A program made the translations under genes and the position numbers. From Mesorhizobium terrae (lineage in GTDB: Bacteria > Pseudomonadota > Alphaproteobacteria > Rhizobiales > Rhizobiaceae), in contig NZ_CP044218.1 of NCBI RefSeq assembly GCF_008727715.1, forward strand, positions 2,170,001 through 2,234,000: a stretch of 64,000 bases of DNA. Reading direction: 5' to 3'. Below are positions 1 through 9,672 of the stretch, one piece after another. The notes below the pieces were generated by a model. It did not search any database, was not told where the DNA came from, and saw nothing but the letters and a program-made list of their open reading frames with translations. How positions within the stretch are numbered: the stretch's first letter is position 1; every line of letters begins with the position of its first letter.

Positions 1-596
1 GCCGACGATGTCTTGCCGAAATCGAAGACCGGCTTGGTCTCCGTCTTCGGCTTGGGCCAAACGGGTTCGAGGGCCGGCTTGGGGCCGGGCGCGGAGGGTT
101 CTTGTCTCGCGGGCGGTGCCGGCGGCACAGTGTTTTGCTGAGGCCTGGATTCCGGGGCGCGTGTTTCCGCCGTAGGCCTCTGCCAGGAAGGCTGTGTCGG
201 GCGCTCTTCGGCGCGGGCGGGTGCGGCAGGCTGGGGCTTCGCCTCGGTTTGCGACGGCGGCCAACCGGATTCGGTCTTGGTCGCCGGCCGGGCATGCGTC
301 GGCTGGTTCCGGTTGCGGTCGATCGAGGAGAAGATGTTCTCAAGCTCGGCCAGGGGATCGAGAGCGGGGGCTGGCGCGGCCGGCGGCCTTGCATACTCCT
401 TCTCGATGGAGGCTATCGCATCTTCCAGCGCGCGCCGCTGGCGATCGGCCACGGCAGCCGGCGGCGGCGGATTGATTGCGGCCAGCTTACTCTCGATGGT
501 GGCGCGCGCCTTGTCATAGACTTTCGCGCGTACCTCCGGCGTCGTCTCGCCGAGGCCGTCGAGCGTTTTTTTCAGAACCGCAACGAAATCTGCCAT
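1..596 (-). CDS. Proline-rich hypothetical protein (3' end outside window)
   Basis: Only the first ~198 residues are visible; the frame stays open to the window edge, so the C-terminus is missing. The protein starts MADFVAVLKKTLDGLG at an ATG (complement of 594-596). Residues 1-40 look like a folded helical segment rich in Lys, Asp and Glu. After that come Pro stretches (NPPPPAA, RPPAAPAPAL) and a low-complexity Pro/Ala/Thr/Lys linker to the edge. No signal peptide or membrane segment is seen in the visible part. It follows purA on the same strand after 74 bases and may share its transcript. I do not recognise the family; the codon use and third-position GC are those of a real gene. Confidence 0.75.
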   Translation of the reverse strand, partial: MADFVAVLKKTLDGLGETTPEVRAKVYDKARATIESKLAAINPPPPAAVADRQRRALEDAIASIEKEYARPPAAPAPALDPLAELENIFSSIDRNRNQPTHARPATKTESGWPPSQTEAKPQPAAPARAEERPTQPSWQRPTAETRAPESRPQQNTVPPAPPARQEPSAPGPKPALEPVWPKPKTETKPVFDFGKTSS

Positions 597-670
597 GCTT
601 CAATCGAACCTGTCGTTCGCTTCCAGAGCGGGCCTTGAGCAAATCAGCCGGCCCGCTAGGCCTTTGACAA

Positions 671-1960
<1,290 letters not shown>

Positions 1961-2171
1961 ATCACTATCCCTTGCTGCACACCAAAAGCGGGCTGCAAAG
2001 CCCGCCACGACAGGCCCATATAGCCTCATGCCTTTCGTTGCGCGACCCTTTCTTTGCCGCGAAAGCCGTTCGTAGGCACAAGATTTTGGGCATTTGCATC
2101 ATTTACTTGGGCCACCGCGCGCCATAGGTCGGAAGTCGTCGCTTTTCGGCATTGTTCCGGGGGATCGCCGA

Positions 2172-3062
2172 TTGCATCGAAAAGCCTATGCCCTGCTTCT
2201 GATGACCACGCTGTTGTGGGGCGGCAATGCCGTGGCGGGCAAGCTGGCGGTCGGCCATGTCACGCCGATGACGCTGGTGTTTTTTCGCTGGGCGATCGCC
2301 GTGGCTGTGCTGTTGCCAATCGGCGGGCGGGCATTTGTCGAGGATTGGCCGGTGATCCGTCGCCACCTGCTCCTGATCCTGCTGCTTGGTGCCTGCGGGT
2401 TCTCGCTGTTCAACGTCATCTTCTACGCGGCGCTCAACTACACCACCGCCATCAATGTCTCGATCGAACAGGCCAGCATGCCGATCCTCATCATCGTGGC
2501 CAATTTCATCTTCTTTAGGCTCTGGGTGGGGTGGGCGCAGGCATTGGGCGTAGCTCTGACGGTTGTCGGCGTCGTCATCACCGCCAGCCATGGCGACCTG
2601 GCTGGGCTCATGCGCCTCAATCTCAACTTTGGCGACGCGATCATGCTGGTCGCCGTCATTCTCTACAGCGGCTATTCGGTCGGGCTTCGGTTGAAGCCTG
2701 CTCTCCAGTGGCAAAGCCTGATGCTTGCACTATCAATCGCCGCTTTGGTCACCTCTGTACCCTTCTTCGTTTGGGAGGTGGCCAGCAGCGTCGCGGTTTT
2801 TCCGGATTCTCGCGGTTGGGCAATCACGCTCTACACGGCCATTGGTGCCTCAGTGGTGTCGCAAGTGGCCTATATCCGCGGCATCGAGATGATCGGCGCC
2901 AATCGTGCGGGCCTGTTCATCAACCTCGTGCCCATCTTCGGCACGCTCCTGTCGATCGTGCTTCTTGGCGAGGATTTCCACATCTATCACGCAATCGCCC
3001 TGGCACTGGTTTTCGGCGGCATATGGCTTGCCGAGCATGGCAGCCGCCGCTCGATCGCCTGA
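2172..3062 (+). CDS. EamA/DMT-family transporter
   Basis: A ten-helix drug/metabolite transporter superfamily protein: two EamA halves of about five membrane segments each, in the inner membrane. Substrate unknown; relatives export amino acids or metabolites. The first helix carries the family signature TTLLWGGNAVAGK, and the second half has the conserved ending around NLVPIFGTLLSIVLLGE. I place the start at TTG 2172 (MHRKAYALLLMTT) because GGGGGAT lies about 8 bases upstream and the length (296 residues) fits the family; an ATG at 2094 would add an unlikely polar extension, and ATG 2202 is a further option. It diverges from purA across about 210 bases. Confidence 0.85.
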   Translation: MHRKAYALLLMTTLLWGGNAVAGKLAVGHVTPMTLVFFRWAIAVAVLLPIGGRAFVEDWPVIRRHLLLILLLGACGFSLFNVIFYAALNYTTAINVSIEQASMPILIIVANFIFFRLWVGWAQALGVALTVVGVVITASHGDLAGLMRLNLNFGDAIMLVAVILYSGYSVGLRLKPALQWQSLMLALSIAALVTSVPFFVWEVASSVAVFPDSRGWAITLYTAIGASVVSQVAYIRGIEMIGANRAGLFINLVPIFGTLLSIVLLGEDFHIYHAIALALVFGGIWLAEHGSRRSIA

Positions 3063-3154
3063 ACGACGCCGGCGAAGCAGTCGAGGCCATCTTGCCGCTT
3101 GTCCTTTGCGGGATATGGCCTAGGTTGATGCGCTGAGAAACCTCCCGACAAGGG

Positions 3155-4915
3155 ATGCCGGACATGCTGGAGGGAACCGGAGATCGGGTCGGGAAGCCGA
3201 TGGCGAGACCGGCTCTGTTTCTTCGTGGTCTGCAGGGCTGGAGCGGCCGCGACCTCAGCGGCGACCTGTTCGCCGGACTGACGCTCGCCGCCATTGCCAT
3301 CCCCGAGCAGATGGCGACGGCGCGGCTCGGCGATTTCTCTCCCGAAGTCGGGTTCTTCGCCTTCATCGCCGCCGTGTTTGCCTTTGCCGTGTTCGGCGCG
3401 AGCCGGCATTTGTCGGTGGGGGCGGATTCCACCATCACGCCAATCCTCGCCGGCGGCCTTGCGCTGATCGCCACATCCGGCTCACCCCATTATGTGGCGA
3501 TGGCCGCGCTGCTTGCGCTGATGGTGGGCGCGATCGTGCTGGCCGGCGGGCTGCTTAGATTGGGATGGATCGCGGATCTCCTGTCGGTGCCGGTCATGGC
3601 CGGCTTTCTTGCCGGCATTGCCATCCACATCCTGGTCTCGCAGCTGCCGGAGTTGCTCGGTCTGCCGTCGGGCAGCGGCAACGTTTTTCAGCGCCTCGCC
3701 GCTGTCAGGGCCGATCTCGGCCAGGTCAATTTCTGGAGCCTGGCGCTCGGCGTTGGGGTGTTCGCGATCGTCACGGGATGCGAGCGCATAAGCCCGCGCA
3801 TTCCCGGCGCGTTGATTGCGCTGGCGGTGGCTACGCTCGCCGTGACGGCGCTCGGCCTGACCGGTCGCGGCGTCGCAGTTCTGGGCAACTTGCCGGCCGG
3901 CCTGCCGGGTCTCGGCCTGCCGCAGGTGACGTTCGACGACATGCGCACGCTGGTGCCGCTGGCTTTGCTGGTGGCGATCATCGTCATGGTGCAGACGGCC
4001 GCTACCACGCGGTCGTTTGCCGGGGAGTCCGGCACGCCTCCGGACGTGAACCGCGATTTCGTCGGCGTCGGGGCGGCAAGCCTGCTGTCCGGGTTGGCCG
4101 GTGCCTTTCCGGTCAATTCCAGCCCGCCGCGCACGGCCATCGTCAGCGAAACGGGCGGGCGTTCGCAGCTCACCTGTCTGTTCGCGGCGGCAATCGTCCT
4201 CTTGCTCGTGCTGTTCGGGAAAAGCCTGCTTGCCAGTGTGCCGCAAGCCGCGCTTGCCGGCATCCTGTTCTTCGTGGCGATGCGCATCCTGCGCTGGCAG
4301 ACGTTCTTCGGTACGTTGCGGCAAGCGCCGCTGGAATTCGCGCTGATCATGATCACTGCCATTGCCATCGTCGCCCTCCCGATCGAAGTTGGCGTGGCGA
4401 TCGGCATCGGGCTTTCGCTGCTGCACGGCCTTTGGGGCATGACCCAGGCGGCCGCCATCGAGTTCGAAAAGGTGCCCGGCACCTCCATCTGGTGGCCGCC
4501 AAGCGGGGATCCACGAGGCGAACGTGTGCCGGGCGTGCTGGTGGTTGCGTTCCAGGCGCCGCTTTCCTTCGTCAACGCGGCAGGGTTCGGCCAGGAATTC
4601 CGGGCCATGATCGATGCCAGCACCGGCACCCTGAAGCATGTCGTCTTCGAGGCAAGCAGCGTCATCGACATCGACTTCACGGCCGCGCAAGCCCTTCGCG
4701 GGGTGATCGAGCATTGCCGGAATGCCGGCATCTCTTTCCGGATCGCCCGGCTGGAAACTGTGCGGGCCCAGAAGGCGCTGGAGCGTTTCGGCATCGTTGA
4801 GATGCTGGGGCCGAATGCCATTTTCCGCAGTGTCGACAATGCCATAACAGCCATCGCCACCAGCGAGACGACCCGGCGGGACCCTATGCCGCCCGCTTCA
4901 ACCTCGAAAGGATGA
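3155..4915 (+). CDS. SulP-family anion transporter with STAS domain
   Basis: An inner-membrane anion transporter of the SLC26/SulP family (sulfate, bicarbonate or dicarboxylate in known members). Residues ~25-430 hold about twelve hydrophobic segments, with the early TLAAIAIPEQMATARLG segment typical of the SulP core. Residues ~455-565 form a cytoplasmic STAS domain with the ASSVIDIDFTAAQALRG stretch, which usually carries the regulatory Ser/Thr loop. Length 586. The start could also be ATG 3200 (MARPALFLRG), 15 codons downstream. The ParB-like gene begins 3 bases after the stop, so the two are almost certainly co-transcribed. Substrate is not visible from sequence. Confidence 0.9.
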   Translation: MPDMLEGTGDRVGKPMARPALFLRGLQGWSGRDLSGDLFAGLTLAAIAIPEQMATARLGDFSPEVGFFAFIAAVFAFAVFGASRHLSVGADSTITPILAGGLALIATSGSPHYVAMAALLALMVGAIVLAGGLLRLGWIADLLSVPVMAGFLAGIAIHILVSQLPELLGLPSGSGNVFQRLAAVRADLGQVNFWSLALGVGVFAIVTGCERISPRIPGALIALAVATLAVTALGLTGRGVAVLGNLPAGLPGLGLPQVTFDDMRTLVPLALLVAIIVMVQTAATTRSFAGESGTPPDVNRDFVGVGAASLLSGLAGAFPVNSSPPRTAIVSETGGRSQLTCLFAAAIVLLLVLFGKSLLASVPQAALAGILFFVAMRILRWQTFFGTLRQAPLEFALIMITAIAIVALPIEVGVAIGIGLSLLHGLWGMTQAAAIEFEKVPGTSIWWPPSGDPRGERVPGVLVVAFQAPLSFVNAAGFGQEFRAMIDASTGTLKHVVFEASSVIDIDFTAAQALRGVIEHCRNAGISFRIARLETVRAQKALERFGIVEMLGPNAIFRSVDNAITAIATSETTRRDPMPPASTSKG

Positions 4916-4918
4916 ACC

Positions 4919-5536
4919 ATGCCACGGAACATCGTACCTGTTTTGCATCCGGTTTCCGTCGATGAATTGCGCCCCACGCAAATGACGGTCGGCCTGCGTG
5001 AGGTCGCGCTCAAACGCAAGGAACTGCGCGCATTGCCGGCGAACAAGAAGGACGATTTCCTCGGGGCGCATTTCATCCCGGCGGTGATCGGCCCCAAGGG
5101 ACGGCCCTTCGTCGTCGACCATCACCATCTCGCCCGCGCCTTGCACGAGGAGGGCATGGAAAAGGTGCTGATCAGCGTGCTGGCTGACTTGTCGCAACTC
5201 ACCAAGGAAGAATTCCTGACCTTCCTGGACAACCGCGCCTGGATGCATCCATTCGATGCGTCGGGACGGCGGCGCACGTACGAAGATCTGCCGAAATCCG
5301 TCGACAAGCTGGTCGACGATCCTTACCGCAGCCTGGCCGGTGCGGTGCGCCGAGCCGGTGGTTATGCCAAGGATACAACGCCCTTCGCGGAATTCCTCTG
5401 GGCGGATTTCTTCCGCCGGCGCATCGATGCCGGCCAACTGGCCGACAGCTTCGACAAGGCGGCCAAGAAGGCCACCACGTTGTCGCAGGACAAATCCGCG
5501 AGCCACCTGCCAGGCTGGAGCGGCCCCGACGATTGA
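4919..5536 (+). CDS. ParB-like nuclease-fold protein (ParBc_2 type)
   Basis: A 205-residue protein with the layout of the ParB-like putative nuclease family: an early segment PVSVDELRPTQMTVG, in which the protein reads a conserved LRPTQ motif, then VALKRKEL and a central VVDHHHLARAL. The DHHH stretch (residues ~64-67) is a likely catalytic or metal-binding site. No HTH for centromere binding is seen, so it is not a true chromosome-partition ParB. The C-terminal half is charged and helical. It starts 3 bases after the SulP stop. Function is not established; a role linked to the transporter is inference from co-transcription only. Confidence 0.8.
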   Translation: MPRNIVPVLHPVSVDELRPTQMTVGLREVALKRKELRALPANKKDDFLGAHFIPAVIGPKGRPFVVDHHHLARALHEEGMEKVLISVLADLSQLTKEEFLTFLDNRAWMHPFDASGRRRTYEDLPKSVDKLVDDPYRSLAGAVRRAGGYAKDTTPFAEFLWADFFRRRIDAGQLADSFDKAAKKATTLSQDKSASHLPGWSGPDD

Positions 5537-5563
5537 GTGTTTGACGCCAGCAAAAGCACCGCA

Positions 5564-5603
5564 AACTGAAAGGGCGCGGGATTTTGCCTGCGCCCTTTCA
5601 GTT
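5564..5603. terminator. Bidirectional hairpin between convergent genes
   Basis: A perfect 14-base inverted repeat, arms AACTGAAAGGGCGC (5564-5577) and its complement (5590-5603), with a 12-base loop. It lies between the convergent ParB-like gene and serA, so it can stop transcripts from both sides. T-runs after the stem are short, so it may act as a transcript-end stabiliser as well. Confidence 0.65.
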
Positions 5604-5618
5604 GCTGCGCGAATGCCA

Positions 5619-7220
5619 TCAGGCCGGATTGACGTCGAACTGCAGGCGCTTGGCCGAGTCGATCGACTGGTGGGCGCGCAATTTGGCCAGCACGGGTTCG
5701 GGGAACGGCGCGTCGAGATAGAGCAGGGCGATGGCATCGCCGCCCGGCCGGTTGCGGCCGAGCTGGAAGTTGGCGATGTTGACGCCGTTCTCGCCGCAGA
5801 GGGTGCCCAGCAGGCCGATGATGCCCGGCGCGTCGGCATTGGTGGTGTAGAGCATGTGCTGGCCGACTTCCGCGTCGAGATTGATGCCCTTGATCTGGAT
5901 GAAGCGCGGCTTGCCGTCGGAGAAGCAGGTGCCGGCGATCGAGCGTGTCATGTGCTCGGTCCTCACCGTGAGCTTGATATAGCCGTCGAAGACGCCCGAT
6001 TTGTCGCGCTTGACCTCGGCGACGATGATGCCGCGTTCCTTCACCATGATCGGAGCCGACACCATGTTGACGTCGGCAACCTGCGGCCGGATCAGCCCGG
6101 CCAGGGCAGCGCTGATCAGCGCCTTGGTGTTCATCTGCGCGGTCGAGCCGTCGAAGAGGATTTCAACCTCGGTGATCGGGTCTTCGGTGACCTGTCCGAC
6201 AAAGGCGCCGAGCACTTCCGCCAGCTTGACGAAGGGCTTCAGGCGCGGCGCTTCCTCGGCCGTGATTGAAGGCATGTTGATGGCGTTGGTAACCGCGCCC
6301 TTGACCAGATAGTCGGCCATCTGTTCGGCGACCTGCAAGGCGACGTTCTCCTGCGCTTCCGAGGTCGATGCGCCGAGATGCGGGGTGCAGACGACGTTCT
6401 CCATGTCGAAGAGTTCATTGCTTTCAGCTGGCTCGACCTCGAACACATCGATCCCGGCACCGGCCACCTTGCCGCTCTTCAGCGCGGCGATCAGGTCCTT
6501 TTCCACGACCAGACCGCCGCGCGCGCAGTTGATGATGCGCACGCCGGTCTTCATCTTGGCGATGGCCTCGGCATTGATGATGTTGCGGGTCTTGTCGGTC
6601 AGCGGCGTGTGCAGCGTGATGAAGTCGGCACGGGTGAGCAGCTCATCCAGTTCGACCTTCTCGACGCCCAGTTCCTCGGCGCGGTGTTCGGACAGGAACG
6701 GGTCGAAGGCGACGACATGCATCTTGAGGCCGACGGCGCGGGTGGCGACGATCGAGCCGATATTGCCGCAGCCGATCAGGCCGAGCGTCTTGCCGGTAAT
6801 CTCGACGCCCATGAAGCGGTTCTTTTCCCATTTGCCGGCATGGGTCGAGGCGTTGGCTTCGGGGATCTGGCGGGCGACCGCGAACATCAGCGCGATGGCG
6901 TGTTCGGCGGTGGTGATCGAGTTGCCGAAAGGCGTGTTCATGACGATGATACCGCGCCGCGAGGCGGCGGGAATATCGACATTGTCGACGCCGATGCCGG
7001 CGCGGCCGACGACCTTCAGATTGGTCGCTGCATTGATCAGCTTCTCGGTGACCTTGGTGGCCGAACGGATGGCGAGGCCATCATACTGGCCGATGACCTC
7101 GAGGAGTTTTTCCTTGTCCTTGCCGAGGTCGGGTAGGTAGTCGACCTCGACGCCACGATCCTTGAAGATCTGGACGGCGGTGGTGGAGAGTTTGTCGGAA
7201 ACGAGAACGCGGGGCGCCAT
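5619..7220 (-). CDS. serA: D-3-phosphoglycerate dehydrogenase
   Basis: Oxidises 3-phosphoglycerate with NAD+ to 3-phosphohydroxypyruvate, the first step of serine synthesis. 533 residues, the long form. Residues ~1-100 and 285-320 form the substrate domain. The Rossmann fold has GLIGCGNIGS near residue 147. The catalytic arginine lies in NCARGGLV, and the catalytic His in CTPHLGAST. An intervening domain (~325-450) and a C-terminal ACT domain (~455-530, DAPGIIGLLGTLCGENGVN) follow, the latter usually a serine sensor. It lies 68 bases after serC on the same strand, giving a serC-serA unit. The start MAPRVLVSDKLS at 7220 is preceded by AGGAGGCAGCA. Confidence 0.97.
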   Translation of the reverse strand: MAPRVLVSDKLSTTAVQIFKDRGVEVDYLPDLGKDKEKLLEVIGQYDGLAIRSATKVTEKLINAATNLKVVGRAGIGVDNVDIPAASRRGIIVMNTPFGNSITTAEHAIALMFAVARQIPEANASTHAGKWEKNRFMGVEITGKTLGLIGCGNIGSIVATRAVGLKMHVVAFDPFLSEHRAEELGVEKVELDELLTRADFITLHTPLTDKTRNIINAEAIAKMKTGVRIINCARGGLVVEKDLIAALKSGKVAGAGIDVFEVEPAESNELFDMENVVCTPHLGASTSEAQENVALQVAEQMADYLVKGAVTNAINMPSITAEEAPRLKPFVKLAEVLGAFVGQVTEDPITEVEILFDGSTAQMNTKALISAALAGLIRPQVADVNMVSAPIMVKERGIIVAEVKRDKSGVFDGYIKLTVRTEHMTRSIAGTCFSDGKPRFIQIKGINLDAEVGQHMLYTTNADAPGIIGLLGTLCGENGVNIANFQLGRNRPGGDAIALLYLDAPFPEPVLAKLRAHQSIDSAKRLQFDVNPA

Positions 7221-7256
7221 TGCTGCCTCCTTGAAGAGTGATCAAACTGTTCGGGG

Positions 7257-7278
7257 AAAGGGCGGCCCGGAGGCCGCC
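7257..7278 (-). terminator. GC-rich hairpin between serC and serA
   Basis: Arms GGCGGCC (7261-7267) and GGCCGCC (7272-7278) with a 4-base loop; on the minus strand the stem is followed by only CTTTCC. It could partly terminate serC messages or merely lower serA expression. Weak as an intrinsic terminator because the T-run is short. Confidence 0.35.
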
Positions 7279-7288
7279 GCGGGTCTGG

Positions 7289-8464
7289 TCAGGCAGCGGC
7301 CTTGAGCGCGGCTTTCTGATTGGCGAAGGCCCAGTCGAGCCACGGCATCAGCGCAACCAGATCGGCCGTTTCGACCGTGGCTCCAGCCCAGATGCGAAGT
7401 CCGGGAGGGGCATCGCGATAATGGCCGATGTCGAAGGCCACCCCTTCGTTGTCGAGCGCCGACGCGATGCCCTTGGCGAATGCTGCCTGGCCGTCCTTGT
7501 CGAGGCTTGCCACCTCAGGGTCGACGATCGACAGGCAGACCGAGGTGTTGGAACGCGTTTCCGGCGCGATGGCCAGATGGCCGAGCCAACCGGACCTGTT
7601 CACGAAGGTGTCGATAGCCGCGAAGTTGGCGTCGGCGCGGGCAATGAGCGCATCGAGGCCGCCGAGAGCCTTCGCCCAGTTCAGCGCATCGAGATAATCT
7701 TCCACGCACAGCATCGACGGTGTGTTGATTGTCTCACCCTTGAAGATGCCTTCGATCAGCTTGCCGCCGGAAGTCAGGCGGAAGATCTTGGGCAACGGCC
7801 AGGCCGGCTTATAGGTCTCCAGGCGTTCGACGGCGCGGGGGCTCAAGATCAGCATGCCGTGCGCGCCTTCGCCGCCCAGCGCCTTCTGCCAGGAGAAGGT
7901 AACGACATCGAGCTTTTGGAAGTCGAGACGCTGCGCGAAAGCGGCCGAGGTGGCGTCGCAGATGGTCAGGCCCTTGCGGTCGGCCGGGATGAAATCGCCA
8001 TTGGCGACGCGCACGCCTGAGGTCGTGCCGTTCCAGGTGAAGACGACGTCGCGGTCGAAATCGACCTTGGCGAGGTCGGGGAGCTCGCCATAGGGAGCTT
8101 CGAACCTGCGCACGTCTTCGAGCCTGAGCTGCTTGACCACGTCGGTGATCCAGCCGGTGCCGAACGATTCCCAGGCGACCATGTCGACACCGCGTTCGCC
8201 GAGCAGCGACCATAGCGCCATTTCGACGGCGCCAGTATCGGAAGCCGGAACGATGCCGATGCGGTAGTCGGCCGGAACCTGGAGAATTTCGCGGGTCAGC
8301 GCGATGGCCTGTTCGAGCTTGGTCTTGCCAATCTTGGCGCGGTGCGAGCGACCAAGGGCAGCATTCTTCAACGTCTCGACCGACCAGCCGGGACGTTTTG
8401 CGCAGGGACCTGAAGAGAAATTGGGGTTTGCCGGACGGAGTCCGGGCTTGGTGACGATCGTCAT
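7289..8464 (-). CDS. serC: Phosphoserine aminotransferase
   Basis: A PLP enzyme that converts 3-phosphohydroxypyruvate and glutamate to phosphoserine, step two of serine synthesis (it also serves pyridoxal phosphate synthesis in some bacteria). 391 residues, of the alphaproteobacterial SerC type. The PLP lysine is Lys194 in [21 protein letters not shown] and CDATSAAFA give the phosphate and cofactor contacts. The ATG at 8462-8464 gives [20 protein letters not shown], the conserved N-terminus, with GGAAGGATAG about 7 bases upstream. Upstream in-frame codons to 8641 overlap a probable leader RNA and are rejected. serA follows. Confidence 0.97.
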   Translation of the reverse strand: MTIVTKPGLRPANPNFSSGPCAKRPGWSVETLKNAALGRSHRAKIGKTKLEQAIALTREILQVPADYRIGIVPASDTGAVEMALWSLLGERGVDMVAWESFGTGWITDVVKQLRLEDVRRFEAPYGELPDLAKVDFDRDVVFTWNGTTSGVRVANGDFIPADRKGLTICDATSAAFAQRLDFQKLDVVTFSWQKALGGEGAHGMLILSPRAVERLETYKPAWPLPKIFRLTSGGKLIEGIFKGETINTPSMLCVEDYLDALNWAKALGGLDALIARADANFAAIDTFVNRSGWLGHLAIAPETRSNTSVCLSIVDPEVASLDKDGQAAFAKGIASALDNEGVAFDIGHYRDAPPGLRIWAGATVETADLVALMPWLDWAFANQKAALKAAA

Positions 8465-8477
8465 CGTGGTTCTATCC

Positions 8478-8560
8478 TTCCAGATAGCTGGCCCCTCGTT
8501 GGGGAGGGGTGGCCCACGGATGGCGATATTCCTCGGCGCCTGCGGCGTCAAGAGGAAAGT
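8478..8560 (-). ncRNA. Candidate serC-type leader RNA
   Basis: The 5' leader of serC, read on the minus strand, can form two hairpins. The first (8531-8555) pairs CCTC with GAGG and, inside, CGCC with GGCG around a GCA loop. The second (8492-8509) pairs CCCCTC with GAGGGG around a 6-base loop and ends some 27 bases before the ATG. A conserved two-hairpin serC motif is known from alphaproteobacterial serC leaders; the position and architecture agree, but I could not run the covariance model. Confidence 0.5.
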
Positions 8561-8610
8561 TAAAGTCGCTACGGGAACATTCGTTGGCGCCGATGCGGCG
8601 GGCCGCAAAC

Positions 8611-8636
8611 GAAAACGGCGAGCACAAGGCCCGCCG
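8611..8636 (-). terminator. Intrinsic terminator of the 8.7-9.5 kb Omp gene
   Basis: On the minus strand CGGCGGGC (8629-8636) pairs with GCTCGCCG (8616-8623, one G-U pair) around a 5-base loop, followed by TTTTC. It sits about 27 bases after the Omp stop codon. Confidence 0.6.
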
Positions 8637-8662
8637 TCCAAATCTTGCCGTCGCTGTTGTCT

Positions 8663-9526
8663 CTACCAGAGATCGTAGCGGAAGCCGAGCTTGACCTGAT
8701 GGTAGTCGAGGCCCTTGTGGGTGTTGAACTGGCCGCGGTCATAAGCGACGTAGGTGGCGCCCGGTATGGCGAAATATTCGTAGCCGAGATCGAGCGATAC
8801 GTTCTTGGTCATCTGGTAGGAGAGACCGGCGCCGAGCGAATAGGCGAAGTTGAATTTCGCCTCTGATTCAACCTGGCCATCGTACCCGGCCGGGTCATCG
8901 CAGGCAAAACCGCCAGCGCCACTGGAATTGGGAGAGACTTCCTTGCAATCCTTCTTGCCGATCGACTTGGAATATTTGGTATAGGCGATGCCAAGGCCGC
9001 CGCCGATATAGGGGGTCAAGCCGACATAGGTGCCGAGATCGACATAGGCGTTCGCCATCGCGGTGTAGGCTTTGTTGGAGCCGAAGTTACCGACGTTGCA
9101 ATCCTGGGTGGCGGCAACTGGCTGGATGACGATGGGATTGGTTCCGACGATGACATTGGTGTGGCCGCGGCACGCATTGGCGACGAGGACGGTGTCGCTG
9201 AACTTGTTGCCCGGCAGGATGCCGAAGTTGAGTTCGGTGCGCAGATAGTCCGTCAAATGATAGCCGACGCCGACCGTGCCGGTGAATTCGTGCGAGCTGT
9301 ATTCGTAGTTCGACGTATCGGTGAAACCCTGTTCCCGCTTGAACGGGTCGGAGAAGGCGTAACCAATGTCGCCGCGCAGATACCAGCCGGAGCCCACTTC
9401 GACGGGCTGATATTCCGGCGCCTGGTCGACATAGATCGGCGGATCGTAGTCGGCGGCGAGAGCCGAAGCCTGCGGCAGAAGCACGGCGGCGGCCAGCGCC
9501 AGCACGATGCGTAGTTTGAATTGCAT
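8663..9526 (-). CDS. Omp25/Omp31-like outer membrane beta-barrel protein
   Basis: A 287-residue exported protein. A signal peptide covers residues ~1-24 (MQFKLRIVLALAAAVLL, then ASALA before ADYDPP). The mature part has the small-barrel signature GSGWYLRGDIGYAF near the N-terminus, alternating amphipathic strands, and a C-terminal VKLGFRYDLW whose last aromatic residue fits BAM recognition. It belongs to the rhizobial/Brucella Omp25/31 group and likely forms an eight-stranded barrel anchoring the outer membrane. The ATG at 9524-9526 is chosen for its signal peptide and upstream GGGAG. Its promoter region holds an exact CtrA box 79 bases upstream. A paralogous Omp lies at 41.7-42.6 kb. Confidence 0.9.
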   Translation of the reverse strand: MQFKLRIVLALAAAVLLPQASALAADYDPPIYVDQAPEYQPVEVGSGWYLRGDIGYAFSDPFKREQGFTDTSNYEYSSHEFTGTVGVGYHLTDYLRTELNFGILPGNKFSDTVLVANACRGHTNVIVGTNPIVIQPVAATQDCNVGNFGSNKAYTAMANAYVDLGTYVGLTPYIGGGLGIAYTKYSKSIGKKDCKEVSPNSSGAGGFACDDPAGYDGQVESEAKFNFAYSLGAGLSYQMTKNVSLDLGYEYFAIPGATYVAYDRGQFNTHKGLDYHQVKLGFRYDLW

Positions 9527-9604
9527 GGACCCAAGCTCCCGAAACTGTCGCCGGCCGCAAATGCGAGGGCGGTCGCCATCTGGGAGCATTCTTAACCATA
9601 GTGG

Positions 9605-9619
9605 TTAAGTCGCGGTTAA
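9605..9619. promoter_or_regulatory. CtrA box upstream of the Omp gene
   Basis: TTAA-GTCGCGG-TTAA is an exact match to the CtrA consensus TTAA-N7-TTAA. A third TTAA lies 9 bases further on (9592-9595, within TTAACCAT, itself the CtrA half-site octamer). It is 79 bases from the start codon of the minus-strand Omp gene and lies in non-coding DNA after the OmpA-like gene. Confidence 0.75.
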
Positions 9620-9672
9620 GGATAACGAAGCGTTACCGCATTGATTTTGCTGGCCTGCGGAAAGCCTTAACG

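Noticed and set aside
3482..5097. Two long minus-strand frames over the SulP gene
   Set aside because: Shadow frames with biased His/Gln/Arg composition and no recognisable fold.
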